From Mycobacterium kyorinense (GTDB lineage: Bacteria; Actinomycetota; Actinomycetes; Mycobacteriales; Mycobacteriaceae), in the NCBI RefSeq assembly GCF_002101735.1, contig NZ_LQPE01000118.1:1-34098 (forward strand): a stretch of 34,098 nt of DNA, given 5' to 3'. The notes under the pieces are model-generated. The model searched no databases. It had not been told where the DNA came from and saw nothing but the letters and a program-made list of their open reading frames with translations. Made by a program: the position numbers and the translations under genes. This document shows positions 1 to 9,868 of this stretch, piece after piece (position 1 is the stretch's first letter; every line of letters starts with the position of its first letter).

Positions 1-111
1 GGTGTCTTCGCCCGCATCGCTCAACGCTTACTCGCACTGGCCGCCGTGATCTGGCACAACTGGAAAATCAACACCCCCACCAAACGATCACTGATCGCCT
101 ACGACCACTGA
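1..111 (+). mobile_element. IS982-family transposase, C-terminal end (partial at window edge)
   Basis: The first 36 codons are open in frame 1 and end in TGA at 109-111. The peptide contains AAVIWHNWKI and ends KRSLIAYDH, which I recognise as the conserved C-terminus of IS982-family DDE transposases. The body of the element lies left of the window. The stop is only 20 bases from the stop codon of the converging flavoenzyme gene, so the right end of the element must lie at or inside the end of that gene. I could not delimit a terminal inverted repeat, because the partner end is off-window. The family call rests on a short tail only. Confidence 0.75.
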
Positions 112-131
112 CCGGGATAGGAATCACTCAT

Positions 132-1289
132 CTAGTCGAGTCTCTCGACGGCGAGCTGACTCAACTCGGTGTAGCAGTCGACGGCCATCGTCAGATCGGC
201 CTCGGCCAGGATCTGCGACACCACGGTCCGAAGCCCGTCGCGCCCGCCGACCGCAAGACCGTAGGCGTAGGGGCGGCCGATGCCGACCAGTGCGGCGCCG
301 AGCCCGCAGGCCCGCAGCACGTCGACGCCGTCCCGGATGCCCGAGTCGAACGTCACCGGCAGGTCGCCGACCGCCTCGATGACCTGTTCGAGATGACAAA
401 TCGCCGGAACGCCGCCATTGGCTTGGCGCCCACCGTGATTCGAGCACGCGATCACGTCGACGCCGAGCTGCTTGGCGTGCGCGGCGTCGTCGGGAAGGCA
501 TATTCCCTTCACGATCAACGGCAATTCGGTGATCTGCCGCAGCCAGCCGAGGTCATCCCACGTGAATGCCGGATTCGCGAAAACGTCCATCCACACCGCA
601 CCGGCATGGACCGGGTCGAGGTCCTTTTCGCTTGTCACACCGGCTAATTCGCGAAAACGTGGATCCGAGGTGTAGTTGGCGATGCAGTCCCCCCGCAGCA
701 TCGGCATGAACCCGTGCGACAGGTCGCGCGGACGCCAGCCCACCGTGCCGTAGTCGACGGTCACCGCGATGGCGTCGAACCCCGCTTTCTCGGCGCGCTT
801 GACCAAGCTCTCGGTGAGCTTTTCGTCCGCGGTCGGGTACAGCTGGAAAATCCCGAACGACTCGCCGCGCGCCTCGGCCACTTCCTCGATGGTCGCAGAC
901 GACAGCGTGGAGTACATGCCGACCAGGTCGAGCTCGGCGCACACCCGGGCCTCCTCCAAGTCGCCCTCCGGCCGGATGTTGCCCAGCACCCCGACCGGAC
1001 ACAGGAACACCGGCGACGGCAGCTTGCGGTCCAGGAAGGTCACCGACATGTCACGATCGCTGCGGTCCCGCAGCATGCGTGGCGTCAGCCCGTAGCGACG
1101 CAATTCGGTGACGTTGATGTCCTGGGTCTCCTCATCGCCGGCGCCGCCCTTGACGTAGCCGTAGATCAGCGGGTTCATGTTCTCCCGGGCGCGGTGTTCC
1201 CATTCGGCGAACGTGAACGGAAACGGAGACGTCTTGTTGAGAACCCCGGCTTTGTAGAACTGGTATTGGTAGTCGCCGAAGTTGCCCAT
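132..1289 (-). CDS. Lactate 2-monooxygenase-like FMN-dependent alpha-hydroxy acid oxidase
   Basis: This 385-residue protein belongs to the FMN-dependent alpha-hydroxy acid dehydrogenase family (LldD, glycolate oxidase, lactate 2-monooxygenase). Its N-terminus (MGNFGDYQYQFY), the early YVKGGAGDEETQ segment and the GWRPRDL segment resemble M. smegmatis lactate 2-monooxygenase more than LldD. That enzyme converts L-lactate and oxygen to acetate, carbon dioxide and water in the cytoplasm. The catalytic base is His285 in SNHGGRQANGG, the FMN-binding lysine is in IVKGI near residue 261, and DSGIRDGVDV holds the substrate arginine and phosphate-binding region. The C-terminus (LAVERLD) is a few residues shorter than I remember for the family, and the stop lies 20 bases from an IS982 transposase end, so the tail may have been trimmed by insertion. 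The substrate could be another 2-hydroxy acid. Confidence 0.85.
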   Translation of the reverse strand: MGNFGDYQYQFYKAGVLNKTSPFPFTFAEWEHRARENMNPLIYGYVKGGAGDEETQDINVTELRRYGLTPRMLRDRSDRDMSVTFLDRKLPSPVFLCPVGVLGNIRPEGDLEEARVCAELDLVGMYSTLSSATIEEVAEARGESFGIFQLYPTADEKLTESLVKRAEKAGFDAIAVTVDYGTVGWRPRDLSHGFMPMLRGDCIANYTSDPRFRELAGVTSEKDLDPVHAGAVWMDVFANPAFTWDDLGWLRQITELPLIVKGICLPDDAAHAKQLGVDVIACSNHGGRQANGGVPAICHLEQVIEAVGDLPVTFDSGIRDGVDVLRACGLGAALVGIGRPYAYGLAVGGRDGLRTVVSQILAEADLTMAVDCYTELSQLAVERLD

Positions 1290-1328
1290 GGCTCCTCCCT
1301 TTGCTCATGTGACAGCAGAAAGGGTTGA

Positions 1329-2252
1329 TTACCCGGTCCGGGCGCGGGCTACCGCCCGGGTCCGGTACAGGCTGGCGGCTGCGGTGATGCCCAGCGTCAC
1401 CACGATGACGGCGAGGCTGAGCAACGTCGGGATCTCCGGCACGTCGACGTGTTCGCCGCCGTTGATGAACGGCACGCTGTTTTCACGCAGCGCATGAAAA
1501 ATCAGCTTCACGCCGATGAACCCCAGGATGACGGCCAGGCCCCGGCCCAGATACACCAAACGTTCCAGCAACCCGCCGAGCAGAAAATACAACTGCCGCA
1601 GGCCCATCAACGCGAAAACGTTGGCCGCCAACACCAAATACGGCTCGCGGGTCAGCCCGTAGATGGCGGGAATGGAATCGAGCGCGAACATCAAATCCGT
1701 CGCACCCAGCGCCACGATGACCAGAACCATCCCGTCGGCGGTGTTCAGGCGGCGGCGGGCAAAGCGGACGACGACGTTGTCCGCGTCGCCGCCGGATCCC
1801 GCGCCGCGAGCCAGCCTGACACCCGCGTAGACGAGGAATGCGCCGAAGACATAGAACACCCACCCGAATTTCTGGATCGCAATCGCGCCGAGCGCAATGA
1901 ACACCGCGCGGAACAACAGCGCAATCACAATCCCGACGAACAGGGCCTGCTGCTGGTAGCGCTTGGGCACGTTGAAGCTCGCCATGATGAAGATGAAGAT
2001 GAACAGGTTGTCGACGGACAGGCTGTACTCGGTGAGCCAGCCGGCCAAGAATTCCAGGCCGAACTGCGGGCCGTGAAACCACCACACCCAGATGCCGAAG
2101 AGCACCGCGAACCCGACATAGGCCGACAACGCGATCGCGCATTCCCGCATGGTCGGTTCGCGGGGCCGGCGGGCGATGACCACGACGTCGAACAGCAGGA
2201 CCGCCATTGTCACGCCCAACGCGACAGCCCATTCCAGCACGGACACGTGCAA
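1329..2252 (-). CDS. TerC family integral membrane protein
   Basis: This is a multi-pass membrane protein of the TerC/Alx family, linked elsewhere to tellurite resistance and to metal (manganese) export. Conserved signatures are FDVVVIARRPREPTMREC near the start, SLSVDNLFIFIFIM with the family aspartate and asparagine, and FALDSIPAIYGLTREP late in the protein. About eight or nine hydrophobic segments are visible. I chose the TTG at 2252 rather than the ATG at 2279. The TTG gives LHVSVLEWAV, which matches typical TerC starts, and it is preceded about seven bases upstream by a purine-rich GAGAGGGGG. The ATG start would add nine residues (307 becomes 316). The gene is divergent from the membrane protein at 2338, with about 85 bases between starts. 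The transported substrate is unknown. Confidence 0.85.
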   Translation of the reverse strand: MHVSVLEWAVALGVTMAVLLFDVVVIARRPREPTMRECAIALSAYVGFAVLFGIWVWWFHGPQFGLEFLAGWLTEYSLSVDNLFIFIFIMASFNVPKRYQQQALFVGIVIALLFRAVFIALGAIAIQKFGWVFYVFGAFLVYAGVRLARGAGSGGDADNVVVRFARRRLNTADGMVLVIVALGATDLMFALDSIPAIYGLTREPYLVLAANVFALMGLRQLYFLLGGLLERLVYLGRGLAVILGFIGVKLIFHALRENSVPFINGGEHVDVPEIPTLLSLAVIVVTLGITAAASLYRTRAVARARTG

Positions 2253-2337
2253 CGGGAGACCCCCTCTCCCGTCCAGCATGTCAGGTCGGTGCCGACCTCG
2301 CCCGTTAGTATTTTCGAACTGTGGAAGTGCCGTCGCT

Positions 2338-3585
2338 GTGACCGAGGTCGGCGGTGCGGCGGCCTCCGCCGGGCCGGTCGGGCGCAGCAGCGTCGCCCGG
2401 GTCGGCGCGGCGACAGCACTGACCGCCCTCTGCGGCTACGCCGTGGTCTACCTGGCGGCTCGCGACCTGGCTCCTGCGGGCTTCTCCGTCTTCGCGGTCT
2501 TCTGGGGTGCGTTCGGGCTGGTCACCGGGGCCGCCAACGGACTGCTGCAGGAAACCACCCGCGAGGTCCGCTCGGCGCGCTACGCCGACGTCGCCGCCGG
2601 TAGAACCCATCCGCTGCGGGTGGCGGGGCGGCTCGGGGCGGCGGCCGCGGTCACGATCGCGGGTAGCTCGCCACTGTGGAGCGGGCAGGTGTTCGCCGAA
2701 GCCCGCTGGCTTTCGGTGGGGCTGCTCAGTGTCGGGCTGGCCGGCTTCTGTGCGCACGCCACATTGCTGGGCATGCTGGCCGGCGTCGACAACTGGACCC
2801 AGTACGGCGCGCTGATGGTCACCGACGCGGTGATCCGGGTGGCGGTTGCGGCGGCCACTTTCCTGACCGGCTGGGGTCTGGTCGGGTTCTTGTGGGCGAC
2901 CGTCGCGGGCGCGGTGGCCTGGCTGATCATGCTGGCGGTCTCGCCGACGACGCGGGCCGCGGCCCGGCTGCTCACCCCCGGGGGGACAGCGACGTTTCTG
3001 CGCGGCGCCGCGCATTCGATCACCGCGGCGGGGGCCAGCGCGATCCTGGTAATGGGCTTTCCGGTGCTGCTGAAGGCGACATCGGCCGAGCTGGGCGCCG
3101 CGGGCGGCGTGGTGATCCTGGCGGTCACCCTGACCCGGGCCCCACTGCTGGTGCCGCTGACCGCGATGCAGGGCAACCTGATCGCCCACTTCGTCGACGA
3201 GCGCACCGAGCGGCTGCGCGCGCTGGTCGCGCCGGCGCTGGTGGTCGCCGGGATCGGCGGGATCGGCGTGCTGGCGGCCGGGCTGCTCGGCCCCTGGATC
3301 CTGCGGGCCGCGTTCGGGCCCGACTACGACGCCGGCAGCGCGCTGCTGGCATGGCTGACCGCGGCGGCGGTGGCGATCGCCATGCTGACGCTGACCGGCG
3401 CCGCCGCGGTCGCGGCCGCGTTGCACCGCGCCTATGCCGTGGGCTGGGTGGGTGCGACGGTGGCGTCGACGTTGCTGCTGCTGGTGCCGGTGGCGCTGGA
3501 GACGCGCACCGTGGTCGCGCTGATGTGCGGGCCGCTGGTCGGCATCGGCGTGCACCTGACCGCGCTGGCGCGTTCCGCCGGGTAG
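2338..3585 (+). CDS. MOP-type (Wzx-like) multi-pass membrane protein, Rv3630-like
   Basis: This predicted inner-membrane protein of 415 residues has roughly 12 hydrophobic segments and resembles polysaccharide or lipid-linked-sugar flippases of the MOP exporter superfamily. The reading frame is open further upstream, but the upstream part overlaps the divergent terC start. The GTG at 2338 is preceded by GGAAG about ten bases upstream and opens a plausible N-terminus (VTEVGG) before the first membrane segment. Fifteen bases after its stop, a family 2 glycosyltransferase begins, followed by a DUF2304 protein with an ATGA overlap. The three probably act together in making and flipping a lipid-linked glycan. 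Order and size match what I recall of Rv3630-Rv3632. The substrate and flippase activity are inferred. Confidence 0.75.
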   Translation: MTEVGGAAASAGPVGRSSVARVGAATALTALCGYAVVYLAARDLAPAGFSVFAVFWGAFGLVTGAANGLLQETTREVRSARYADVAAGRTHPLRVAGRLGAAAAVTIAGSSPLWSGQVFAEARWLSVGLLSVGLAGFCAHATLLGMLAGVDNWTQYGALMVTDAVIRVAVAAATFLTGWGLVGFLWATVAGAVAWLIMLAVSPTTRAAARLLTPGGTATFLRGAAHSITAAGASAILVMGFPVLLKATSAELGAAGGVVILAVTLTRAPLLVPLTAMQGNLIAHFVDERTERLRALVAPALVVAGIGGIGVLAAGLLGPWILRAAFGPDYDAGSALLAWLTAAAVAIAMLTLTGAAAVAAALHRAYAVGWVGATVASTLLLLVPVALETRTVVALMCGPLVGIGVHLTALARSAG

Positions 3586-3599
3586 GTTAAGCAGACGAA

Positions 3600-4286
3600 A
3601 TGGGTTATCCCGATGTCTGGATCGTCGTTCCGGCCTTCAACGAAGCCGCTGTCATCGGTGACGTCGTCGCCGATGTCCGCTCGGTCTTCGACAACGTTGT
3701 CTGCGTGGACGACGGCAGCCGCGACGACACCGGCGAGATCGCCCGGGCGGCCGGCGCTCATTTGGTGCGCCACCCGGTGAACCTCGGCCAGGGCGCGGCC
3801 ATCCAGACCGGTGTCGAGTACGCCCGTCGCCGGCCGGGGGCGCAGGTCTTCGTGACGTTCGACGGCGACGGCCAGCACCGGGTGAAAGACGTCGTCACGA
3901 TGGTCGACCGGCTGGCCGCCGGCGACGTCGACATCGTCATCGGCACCCGATTCGGCCGGGGCGTCAGCAGGCCGCCGCTGGCCAAACGCCTGGTGCTTCG
4001 GACCGCGGCGTGGCTCAGCCCGCGCGGCCGCCGGCTGGGGTTGACTGACACCAACAACGGTCTTCGGGTGTTCAACAAGACCGTCGCCGACGGCCTGGAC
4101 ATCACCATGAGCGGGATGAGCCACGCCACCGAGTTCATCATGCTGATCGCCGAAAACCATTGGCGGGTAACCGAAGAGCCGGTCGAAGTGCTCTACACCG
4201 ACTATTCCAAGTCCAAGGGGCAACCACTGCTCAACGGCGTCAACATCATCTTCGACGGGTTCTTGCGAGGAAGGCTGCCGCGATGA
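3600..4286 (+). CDS. Family 2 glycosyltransferase (polyprenyl-phosphate type), Rv3631-like
   Basis: This 228-residue cytoplasmic GT-A glycosyltransferase has the family 2 nucleotide-sugar-binding start WIVVPAFNE, then VDDGS at residues 36-40 and the metal-binding FDGDGQH at 87-93. The size and the absence of C-terminal membrane helices resemble DPM1-like enzymes that transfer a sugar from a nucleotide donor to a polyprenyl phosphate. Membrane attachment could come from the next gene, a small DUF2304 membrane protein whose ATG overlaps this stop (ATGA at 4283-4286). The upstream gene is a flippase-like membrane protein. The donor sugar cannot be told from the sequence. A TAGGTT hexamer ten bases before the start could be a local promoter. 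Confidence 0.85.
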   Translation: MGYPDVWIVVPAFNEAAVIGDVVADVRSVFDNVVCVDDGSRDDTGEIARAAGAHLVRHPVNLGQGAAIQTGVEYARRRPGAQVFVTFDGDGQHRVKDVVTMVDRLAAGDVDIVIGTRFGRGVSRPPLAKRLVLRTAAWLSPRGRRLGLTDTNNGLRVFNKTVADGLDITMSGMSHATEFIMLIAENHWRVTEEPVEVLYTDYSKSKGQPLLNGVNIIFDGFLRGRLPR

Positions 4287-4618
4287 ACTGGATCCAGGTG
4301 CTGCTGATCGCCGCCATCATCTTGCTGCTGGTGTACCTGCTGCGCTCGCGGCGCAGCGCGCAGTCCAAGGCGTGGGTCAAGGTCGGTTACGTGTTGTTCG
4401 TGTTCGCCGCCGTCTACGCGGTGCTGCGGCCCAACGACACCACGGTGGTGGCGCACTGGCTCGGGGTGGCGCGCGGCACCGACCTGATGCTCTACGCGCT
4501 GATCATCGCGTTCAGCTTCACCACGCTGAGCACTTATCTGCGGTTCAAGGACCTGGAATTGCGATATGCCAGGCTGGCCCGGGCCATCGCTTTGGAAGGA
4601 GCACGGACACCCGAGTGA
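4283..4618 (+). CDS. DUF2304 small membrane protein, Rv3632-like
   Basis: This is a 111-residue protein with an N-terminal membrane helix (IQVLLIAAIILLLVYLL), a short basic loop, a second helix around VGYVLFVFAAVYAVL and a third around LMLYALIIAFSFTTLS. It ends in the LRFKDLELRYARLARAIAL segment typical of DUF2304. The start is the ATG overlapping the glycosyltransferase stop, which indicates translational coupling. DUF2304 proteins commonly sit next to family 2 glycosyltransferases and are thought to anchor or regulate them. A longer in-frame start at 4160 exists, but it lies wholly inside the glycosyltransferase gene and gives non-homologous residues. Confidence 0.85.
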   Translation: MNWIQVLLIAAIILLLVYLLRSRRSAQSKAWVKVGYVLFVFAAVYAVLRPNDTTVVAHWLGVARGTDLMLYALIIAFSFTTLSTYLRFKDLELRYARLARAIALEGARTPE

Positions 4619-4640
4619 ATTCCCTGTCGCAGTTACGTCG

Positions 4641-4646
4641 TATGAT
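4641..4646 (+). promoter_or_regulatory. Candidate -10 element for leaderless start of the Xre antitoxin
   Basis: TATGAT matches the mycobacterial SigA -10 consensus TANNNT and lies six bases before the ATG at 4653, which would put transcription initiation on or next to the start codon. No Shine-Dalgarno sequence precedes that ATG. No convincing -35 is visible, which is common in mycobacteria. This supports a separate transcript for the toxin-antitoxin pair rather than read-through from the glycan genes. Confidence 0.4.
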
Positions 4647-4652
4647 GGCGAC

Positions 4653-5306
4653 ATGTCTGCGACAGCCCCTGAGCTTCGGGACCTTCTCGGCCGGGTGAAC
4701 GAAGCCACCACGCTCTTACAGCGGTCGAAGACTGTTCCGGCCGCGGTTGTCCAGCTCATCGACAGCTTCGAACCGGCACTGGGCGCGGCCACACCGTTGC
4801 GACTGGAGGCGGACCCGTATCTGACCACAACCTTGTGGGCGGCGGCGTTTCGCGCGGAAAAGGCGCTGAGGCACGACGATGACCAGGACCGTCGTCGCGA
4901 TGTACGAATTGCCCTCGAGCAATTCCGCCACGCATTGCGTGACATCACCGAAAATCAGCCATACAGCGACGACGCTCCGGTCCGCGAGGTACTTGCCAGA
5001 ACCGTCGAGATCCTGGCGGCCCCCCAGAAGACGTTGGCTGACCTGCTTGGCGTTTCGGTTCGTCAGCTACAACGCTGGCTCGCTGCGGACGGTCCGGAGC
5101 CGACAGCCGACGACGCCGCACGTATCCGCGTGGTCGGACAACTCGTGAACCAGTTGCGCCATTCGTTCACCGGTCCGGGAGTAACCGCCTGGTTCTACCG
5201 CGAGCATCCTGTACTCGAGCGACGACCGATCGACCTGCTCGACGCTTCGCTGAGTTATCCGCAGCTCCTGAGCGCCGCAACCGCCGCTCGTGCCATGACG
5301 GTATGA
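4653..5306 (+). CDS. Xre/MbcA/ParS-type antitoxin of a RES-Xre toxin-antitoxin pair
   Basis: This 217-residue protein precedes a RES-domain toxin, and its stop overlaps the toxin start as ATGA. The C-terminal half holds a helix-turn-helix (KTLADLLGVSVRQLQRWL, about residues 130-150). The end (TAWFYREHPVLERRPIDLL) resembles the DUF2384/MbcA toxin-binding domain that blocks the RES active site. The N-terminal half is helical and charged, and I do not recognise it. The antitoxin should neutralise the toxin and, through the HTH, repress the operon. The ATG at 4653 was chosen because a TATGAT lies six bases upstream, suggesting a leaderless message. Base composition looks less GC-rich than the surrounding housekeeping genes, consistent with horizontal acquisition. 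Confidence 0.85.
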   Translation: MSATAPELRDLLGRVNEATTLLQRSKTVPAAVVQLIDSFEPALGAATPLRLEADPYLTTTLWAAAFRAEKALRHDDDQDRRRDVRIALEQFRHALRDITENQPYSDDAPVREVLARTVEILAAPQKTLADLLGVSVRQLQRWLAADGPEPTADDAARIRVVGQLVNQLRHSFTGPGVTAWFYREHPVLERRPIDLLDASLSYPQLLSAATAARAMTV

Positions 5307-5905
5307 GGCTGACGGTATTTCGGCACGCATCCTACGATTCGCCGTGGTGGGCATTCCCCAGCTCACGCAATGGCCGTTTCCACCGCGCCACAAGCGACAC
5401 CGTGCAGTATCTGAGCCTTCATCCGCTCGGCCCTGCCGCCGAGCTGCTGCGACATAACGTTGGGCCGCACGGTGATCCGGACGACATCATCTTGAATTTA
5501 TGGACGGCGCTGGTCGATGTCGAAGACGTGATAGGGGTCGACTTCGATGATTGCGCCGGCTACGGCCTGACGCCGGACGAGCTCGTCGGCGAGGATTACA
5601 CCCCTACCCAGGCATTGGCAGATGTCGTTCGGGAACGCGGCGCTACCGCAATGATAGTGCCGTCGGCCGCGTTACCCGGAACACACAACTTGATCTTGTT
5701 TGGTGTCCGAGTGCTGAATCCATTTCTGTCCGAACCCCTTACACCCGAAGAGGTTCCGACCGGGCATCTCACCGACGGAGCGCGCCCGCCGGCCGAGGTT
5801 GCTCCGCACGTCCGGTGGTTCGGCACTCCGCATCCGGCGGTGGAGCAGTGGAAGGCCAGCGGCGCATACGACCTCTTCGACGACCCGACTGCGACGCGCT
5901 GGTGA
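5303..5905 (+). CDS. RES-domain toxin (MbcT-like, predicted NAD+-degrading)
   Basis: This 200-residue protein has the RES fold signatures. Arginines lie in FRHAS (Arg7) and GRFHR (Arg25, Arg28). Tyr36 and Glu47 are in the VQYLSLHPLGPAAELLR segment. Ser121 is in VPSAALPGTHNLILFG. RES toxins such as MbcT of M. tuberculosis deplete NAD+ by phosphorolysis, and others act as NAD+ glycohydrolases, killing or arresting the cell unless the Xre partner binds. The start overlaps the antitoxin stop by the ATGA arrangement, giving coupled translation with antitoxin first. The gene appears full length and intact. The exact chemistry (phosphorylase or glycohydrolase) cannot be told from the sequence. The pair sits where I recall Rv3633 in H37Rv. 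Confidence 0.85.
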   Translation: MRLTVFRHASYDSPWWAFPSSRNGRFHRATSDTVQYLSLHPLGPAAELLRHNVGPHGDPDDIILNLWTALVDVEDVIGVDFDDCAGYGLTPDELVGEDYTPTQALADVVRERGATAMIVPSAALPGTHNLILFGVRVLNPFLSEPLTPEEVPTGHLTDGARPPAEVAPHVRWFGTPHPAVEQWKASGAYDLFDDPTATRW

Positions 5906-6231
5906 TGCTCAGGAGCGTCCGACCAGTGGGTGGGTGAAGCGAGCCGAAAGAATCAGCACAGCAAACGATTTCGCAAGTCGTCATGGCTACTACGGGAACA
6001 CTCTCGGGCTGAACATCCGAGCAACTTTCGGTGGAGCAAAGACATTGGACCAAGGTGCGCTGCCTGTGTCGGTTGCGCCGTGGGTCTGATGCAAAACAAC
6101 TTGTGAATGCGTCGACGAGGGCATGGGGTGTTGTTCGCGATGCGGGAGGCAGGTGTGATTGCTCTGCCGGAATGTGGCAGCGAGATCGCCGTGCAGCCCT
6201 ATCCGGGAATTTCAGTCTCGCGATGCCGGGG
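5906..6231 (+). other. Non-coding stretch between toxin and broken vapC
   Basis: These 326 bases contain no reading frame I can support on either strand. Several short frames run across it, but none has recognisable protein character. Composition is lower in GC than the flanking core genes. It may be debris from insertions in this patch between the DUF2304 gene and galE. No inverted repeats or transposase remnants were recognised by eye. Confidence 0.5.
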
Positions 6232-6669
6232 CTATTCGGCGCCGGCAGCAGTCACGAACTCAAGTCCGGGTGCTCCATCGAATAGCCCGTCATGGGAGAC
6301 CAGTGGCACGCCTAGGCGCATCGCTGCGGCCGCGATCCATCGGTCTCCGTCATGGAGCTTGCCGGCGAGCGCATGGCCGATCTGTGCGCAGTGCGCACGC
6401 AAGTTGGCGCACGTAGTGATCATCTCATCATCAGGCTGGACGACGGTCAGTTCAGCGATGCGGCGTTCGAGTCATCGGCGCCGCAGTTGACCCCACCCGG
6501 CGCGCAGAACTCCGTAGCGGAGTTCCATCACGGTTTGGAACGCGAGCAGTACGGGCCTTGGGCCGATCAGCATGCGGTAGTGATCAGCGAGCCGATTTGG
6601 GCGCTCATCAAACAGCCAGCTGATGACCATCGTGTCCACGACGACACCCGCTGGCTGAGCGTTGGTCAT
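6232..6669 (-). pseudogene. VapC-like PIN-domain toxin interrupted by an in-frame TGA
   Basis: Read from the ATG at 6669, the frame encodes a PIN-domain start (GVVVDTMVISWLFDERPN, with the first acidic residue) and the MELRYG segment (second acidic residue). It then meets TGA at 6474-6472. The same frame continues past that codon without shift (LERRIAELTVV...) into a PIN C-terminus with HDGDRWIAAAA, GVPLVSHD and GLEFVT, which supplies the remaining acidic residues. It stops at 6232. Total length about 145 codons is normal for VapC ribonucleases. A single base change (for example CGA arginine to TGA) explains the interruption. The start overlaps the stop of a VapB-like antitoxin, which is also damaged. 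The toxin is predicted inactive unless the stop is read through. Confidence 0.8.
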
Positions 6670-6826
6670 GCGTCCGCTAGTGCAGCCTGAAAGGCGGCCC
6701 ACTCCTCCTCGGGCACATCCTCGATGACGAGGCGATCACGGGGGGCAGTGGCCGAGCGCGCCCGATTGCCTCATCGGGCGTATAGGTTCGCACGACTGGC
6801 TCTTCTGGCTGCTCGACACTGGACAC
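6666..6826 (-). pseudogene. VapB-like antitoxin with a one-base frameshift
   Basis: From the GTG at 6826 the frame reads SSVEQPEEPVVRTYTPDEAI, then continues GRAR. Homologous-looking sequence resumes in another frame as PRDRLVIEDVPEEEW and runs to AAFQAALADA, with TGA overlapping the vapC ATG. Joining the frames needs one extra base. The obvious site is a run of six C on the minus strand (G at 6740-6745), where seven would restore one continuous frame. The overlap with the toxin start and the acidic, proline-containing short sequence fit a VapB-type antitoxin, but I see no clear DNA-binding domain, so the family is inferred from position. A homopolymer sequencing error is possible. Confidence 0.6.
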
Positions 6827-6981
6827 AACGCCAAGCCTACCGTCGCGTGCTGACAGTCTGACGCCTCATCAGATCTGCGATCCACTGCGTGTTCACGGTC
6901 ACCGGTAAGCGACCACTGGGTAGGGGGTAGTTTTCCGATTTGTCACCAACCCCAGATACCTGTGCCGTACGGGCGTGAGAA

Positions 6982-9691
<2,710 letters not shown>

Positions 9692-9693
9692 CT

Positions 9694-9757
9694 CCGCGAG
9701 CGTGCGCAGAATGCCAGCAAAACCGCCGTACCGGCGTACAACTACGCACGCTCGCGG
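9694..9757. repeat. 13-bp perfect inverted repeat, probable terminator or dispersed mycobacterial palindrome
   Basis: CCGCGAGCGTGCG at 9694-9706 is the exact reverse complement of CGCACGCTCGCGG at 9745-9757, with a 38-base spacer containing a smaller CGCCGTACCGGCG-like palindrome. It starts two bases after the stop of the membrane protein gene and lies before the convergent tRNA, so it could end both transcripts. There is no T-run. Sequences of the GCGAGCGTGCG type are, as I recall, scattered between genes in many mycobacteria. Confidence 0.65.
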
Positions 9758-9773
9758 CCAAGAGAAGCGGAGA

Positions 9774-9845
9774 GCCACCTAGGAGAATCGAACTCCTGAC
9801 CTGCTCATTACGAGTGAGCCGCTCTGCCGACTGAGCTAAGGTGGC
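9774..9845 (-). tRNA. tRNA-Thr (anticodon CGT)
   Basis: The minus strand folds into a full cloverleaf of 72 bases. The acceptor stem is GCCACCT/AGGTGGC, the D arm GCTCAGTCGGCAGAGC, the anticodon arm GCTCA-CTCGTAA-TGAGC with anticodon CGT (reads ACG, threonine), and the T arm AGGAG-TTCGATT-CTCCT. CCA is not encoded. A tRNA-Thr just before the delta' gene is also the arrangement I recall in H37Rv. Confidence 0.97.
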
Positions 9846-9868
9846 ATGCCCTGCCGGGCGGCACGAGT

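Noticed and set aside
1449..2603. 384-codon plus-strand frame across terC
   Set aside because: It is antisense to a clear TerC protein, is full of Arg, Gln, His and Pro without domain character, and overlaps the divergent start region. It is a GC-rich shadow frame.
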